Source of the DNA: Chelatococcus sp. YT9
GTDB taxonomy: Bacteria; Pseudomonadota; Alphaproteobacteria; Rhizobiales; Beijerinckiaceae
Reading direction: 5' to 3'
Length of the DNA stretch: 64,000 nt
NCBI RefSeq assembly: GCF_018398315.1
Contig: NZ_JAHBRW010000001.1
Location: 2,922,501-2,986,500 of the forward strand
Positions within the stretch are counted from its first letter, which is position 1, and each line of letters starts with the position of its first letter. Positions 61,566 to 64,000 of this stretch are shown here, piece after piece. The position numbers were made by a program, and so were the translations under genes. Below the pieces are notes generated by a model. It searched no databases and was not told the origin of the DNA. It saw nothing but the letters and a program-made list of their open reading frames with translations.

Positions 61566-61892
61566 CGGCCGATCGGCGTGGCGGATGAGGAACGCAAGCC
61601 GGCTCGTCTCAACGCGCTTGATGCCGCCGCAAGCGGAATCGCTTGAATCGATGTCTGCGCGGCCCAATGCAAATGGTTGATTTTTATGGTTAATGAAAGG
61701 TTTTCACGGGATTGTCTCGCCGGCGCAGGCCGCGGACGGGCTTTGATAGTGATACGAGATGCTGGCGCCAATTATGCTGGCAGGCGAGGAGGATAGGCAG
61801 CGGGCTTGAATCAATCCGCGCCACTTCGCGTGTTTTCCCGCCGTTCCACGCGGTGCCCGTGACTCACTTTCTCAGCAGACCAGGTTAACGGC
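61566..61892. other. Convergent intergenic region, 327 bp
   Basis: Lies between the CorA-family gene and the convergent small secreted-protein gene. An AT-rich stretch is seen near 61670-61710 and nothing else is recognised. No stem with a T-run could be found. Confidence 0.45.
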
Positions 61893-62327
61893 CTATCGCA
61901 CTTTGCAGATTTTCGTCGAGCGACAGAGCTCCGGTCCCGCGCGTTCTCCGCTCGCGACTTTCTCCGTGCAGAGCCGCCGCGGGGGTGAATCGGGCGAGGG
62001 TTTGATCATGGAGCAGACGGTGACCACCTCCCGCACGGGCCGCTTCATTGCCTGGCAGATTTTCTCTAGCTGGCAGGTGATGTTTCCTGACGCGCCCGGC
62101 GCGCCTTTCCGGTTGCCGCCTTGGGTGGTTGCCGATTTTGACGGTTCACTCGCCTTTCCGCGTCGGGAGGTGTCAGGCTTCAGGGAAGTCTCGGTCTGAA
62201 AGGTCGGCGACGTTACAGCTGCGGCCTTGCGCCGGCCTTCCGGCGCCGACAAAGCCGGGACAACTGCGGCCATCAGGAAAACCGCCGCTAGAACCGAGGG
62301 TAAAATACGCATGACACGCAACACCAT
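61893..62327 (-). CDS. Small secreted protein with six C-terminal cysteines
   Basis: A 144-residue product with a signal peptide 'MRILPSVLAAVFLMAAVVPA' ending 'LSA' (after a possible second start, ATG 62312). A Ser/Thr/Lys-rich linker follows. The C-terminal 65 residues hold Cys in 'NITCQLEKICQAM', 'TVCSM', 'RRLCTE', 'ELCRSTKICKVR', enough for disulfides. No family recognised. The ordered cysteine-containing end and signal peptide support a real periplasmic protein. It faces away from the FAD-linked oxidase gene 123 bp further right on the same strand. Confidence 0.65.
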   Translation of the reverse strand: MVLRVMRILPSVLAAVFLMAAVVPALSAPEGRRKAAAVTSPTFQTETSLKPDTSRRGKASEPSKSATTQGGNRKGAPGASGNITCQLEKICQAMKRPVREVVTVCSMIKPSPDSPPRRLCTEKVASGERAGPELCRSTKICKVR

Positions 62328-62449
62328 GAATAGGGGTGGCTAGGTTGCAAGCCACGCTGGGGAGAGGGCCCATCCTATCAATGGAGGTGATTGCGTCGCG
62401 GACACGGCTGCGTGATGTCACGCAGCCAGTGCCGCTAACGATCTCAGAT

Positions 62450-63859
62450 TTAAACGATAACACCTGGATTGAGGATGCCGGCCGGGTCGAGCGCGGCCTT
62501 CAATGTTCGCATGAGTTCCATGGCAACAGGATCCTTCACGGCAGGCAGCGCCGCACGCTTGAGGCGCCCGATGCCATGCTCTGCGGAGATCGAGCCGCCA
62601 TGGCGGATGACGATGGCGTGAACGACTTCGTTGAGATCGTGCCAGCGATCGAGGAACGCTTGCTTGTCCCAATCGACAGGCTGGCTGAAATTGAAATGGA
62701 TATTGCCGTCGCCGATATGGCCGAAAGGAACCGGGCGGATGCCGGGAATCAACTTTTCGGCGGCGGCGCTGGCCTCCTCGATCAGCACGGGAATTTCAGC
62801 GATCGGTACCGAGACGTCGTGCTTGATCGAGCCGCCTTCGCGGCCCTGTATCTCTGAGAGAGATTCGCGTAAGCCCCAGAAGGCGAGACGCTGGTCCAGC
62901 GAGCTCGCAAGCACGGCGTCCAGGACGAGACCATCCTCAATAGCGCCACCAAGCGAATGTTCGAGCTTGGCGTCAAGGTCGCCCTCGATCTGGGATGACA
63001 GCTCCAGCAGCACATACCAGGGGTGCGGCTCGGCGAACGGATCACGCGCCCCGGGGGCGTGCCGCACCACGAGTTCGATGCCGATGCGCGGCATGATCTC
63101 GAAAGTCGTCAGGCTGGAACCGATCTCGGATTTCACCCGTGCGAGCAGCTGCACGGCGGCCTCGGGGGAGGGGATCGCACAGAACACGGTGATGCGCTGA
63201 CGTGGCCGTGGGAACAGCTTGAGCACAGCGCCGGTGACGATGCCGAGGCTGCCTTCCGACCCGATGAAGAGGTTCTTCAAGTCGTAACCGGTGTTGTCCT
63301 TGCGCAACTTGCCGAGGGTATTGAGGATGCGCCCATCGGCCAGCACCACCTCGAGCCCCAGCACGAGGTCACGCGTATTGCCATAGGCGAGCACCGCCGT
63401 GCCCCCCGCGTTGGACGCAATGTTGCCGCCGATGGTGCAGGAGCCTTCCGAGGCAAGCGACAGGGGAAAGAGCCTGTCCGCCGCTTCAGCCGCTTCTTGC
63501 ACCCTGAGCAACGTGACCCCGCCGTCCACCGTGATCGTATCGGTGAGGGCATCCACCTCGCGGATGCGATCGAGCCGCTGCAATGACAGCACGATTGCTG
63601 GACGCTTCGCGTCCGGCGTCTGGCCACCGACGAGGCCGGTGTTGCCGCCTTGTGGCACGACCGCGAGGCCGAGATCATTGGCGAGCCGCATGACGGCGGC
63701 GACTTCAGTCGTCGAGGCCGGTTTGACGACCGCGCGCGCCGTGCCGTGGAAGAGTCCCCGGGGTTCGTGGAGGAACGGGGCCATGTCCTCAGGCGCTGTC
63801 AGCACATAGGATGCGCCGACAACCGCCGTCAAAGCCTCGATCACACTCGCGTTGTCCAT
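62450..63859 (-). CDS. FAD-binding oxidoreductase (GlcD/D2HGDH-like)
   Basis: A 469-residue VAO-family flavoprotein. The PCMH FAD domain: 'PASTTEVAAVMRLANDLGLAVVPQGGNTGLVGGQTPDA', 'VDGGVTLLRVQEAAEAADRLFPLSLASEGSCTIGGNIASNAGGTAVLAYGNTRDLVLGLEVVLADG'. The C-terminal FAD-oxidase domain has 'FGHIGDGNIHFNFSQP' (metal/substrate His) and 'SISAEHGIGRLKR'. This fits D-2-hydroxyacid dehydrogenases such as D-2-hydroxyglutarate or D-lactate/glycolate oxidases; the substrate is open. It follows an RNA methyltransferase gene on the same strand. Confidence 0.93.
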   Translation of the reverse strand: MDNASVIEALTAVVGASYVLTAPEDMAPFLHEPRGLFHGTARAVVKPASTTEVAAVMRLANDLGLAVVPQGGNTGLVGGQTPDAKRPAIVLSLQRLDRIREVDALTDTITVDGGVTLLRVQEAAEAADRLFPLSLASEGSCTIGGNIASNAGGTAVLAYGNTRDLVLGLEVVLADGRILNTLGKLRKDNTGYDLKNLFIGSEGSLGIVTGAVLKLFPRPRQRITVFCAIPSPEAAVQLLARVKSEIGSSLTTFEIMPRIGIELVVRHAPGARDPFAEPHPWYVLLELSSQIEGDLDAKLEHSLGGAIEDGLVLDAVLASSLDQRLAFWGLRESLSEIQGREGGSIKHDVSVPIAEIPVLIEEASAAAEKLIPGIRPVPFGHIGDGNIHFNFSQPVDWDKQAFLDRWHDLNEVVHAIVIRHGGSISAEHGIGRLKRAALPAVKDPVAMELMRTLKAALDPAGILNPGVIV

Positions 63860-63875
63860 CCGCTACAGCCTCTGT

Positions 63876-64000
63876 TCAGCGTTTCAGCACTCCGACGATT
63901 TCCATATGCGAAGAATATCGAAACTGGTCCAGCGGTATCACACGTTGAAGGGAGAAACCTGCGGCGATCAGGGTGGACATATCCCGCGCGAAGGTCTGCG
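63876..64000 (-). CDS. Class I SAM-dependent RNA methyltransferase, C-terminal end (partial)
   Basis: The minus-strand frame entering from the right edge reads 41 residues to TGA at 63876-63878: 'QTFARDMSTLIAAGFSLQRV', then 'IPLDQFRYSSHMEIVGVLKR'. The 'IPLDQFxxSSHxExVxxL' end is typical of TrmA/RlmD-type uracil-C5 RNA methyltransferases. The catalytic cysteine lies outside the window. Start and the rest of the gene are missing. Confidence 0.75.
   Translation of the reverse strand, partial: QTFARDMSTLIAAGFSLQRVIPLDQFRYSSHMEIVGVLKR

Overview
The window is high-GC chromosomal DNA from an alphaproteobacterium, most likely order Hyphomicrobiales (Rhizobiales). Support comes from the gatCAB genes, a two-subunit glycyl-tRNA synthetase (glyQ/glyS), a nadABC de novo NAD cluster with paired palindromes in the nadA leader, YqgE, ETF-ubiquinone oxidoreductase, a DUF3096 microprotein, and an SdhC-like, [2Fe-2S]-bearing adenylate cyclase. 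The genus cannot be fixed from sequence alone. I saw no rRNA, tRNA, CRISPR array, prophage or replication origin.

Layout. 1-12.7 kb is housekeeping: the 3' end of dprA, a redox-type adenylate cyclase, ruvX, a MOSC protein, a UPF0173 metal-dependent hydrolase, gatC-gatA, a GT-C-like membrane protein on the opposite strand, gatB with a GNAT acetyltransferase, and a methyltransferase. 12.9-22.3 kb is a degenerate mobile-element island. An IS5-family remnant cuts off the start of a small secreted-protein gene. Next come a membrane-protein tail, a frameshifted IS110-family element, and an IS66-family element split by a nested IS21-family element with an exact 8-bp target duplication. The island ends with a decayed tandem tyrosine-recombinase pair (a likely Recombinase-in-Trio, RIT, relic) and a complete IS5-family copy that truncates the second recombinase. 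Six separate one-base losses occur in this island; the flanking genes are intact.

22.4-46 kb is core genome again: a membrane GGDEF/EAL protein, yqgE, a DsbD-N-like secreted protein, a peroxiredoxin, rnhB, a VOC protein, a PA0069-type radical SAM protein, a glycosyltransferase, a family-4-like uracil-DNA glycosylase, ETF-QO, a TPR protein, ispE, a DAO-type oxidase, polyprenyl diphosphate synthase, a DUF2007 protein with a TrmN6-like methyltransferase, two small basic secreted proteins, and glyQ - DUF559 - glyS. 46-64 kb holds a DUF3096 protein, ppdK with a good terminator, a SleB-type cell-wall hydrolase, nadC-nadB-nadA, an MFS transporter, wrbA, Sua5, an acyl-CoA dehydrogenase, a CorA-type transporter, a Cys-containing secreted protein, an FAD-linked oxidase and the 3' end of an RNA methyltransferase.

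Themes. Translation and tRNA functions recur (gatCAB, glyQ/S, Sua5, TrmN6-like, RNA methyltransferase), as do genome maintenance (dprA, ruvX, rnhB, UDG) and redox/NAD metabolism. Intergenic spaces carry a dispersed CCCCTCCCC/GGGGAGGGG hairpin family; its best example is a perfect 38-bp inverted repeat next to the DUF559 gene. The least explained items are a lower-GC in-frame insert in glyS, the palindromes at the IS66/recombinase junction, and the mobile-element decay pattern. No complete novel defence or signalling system is evident.
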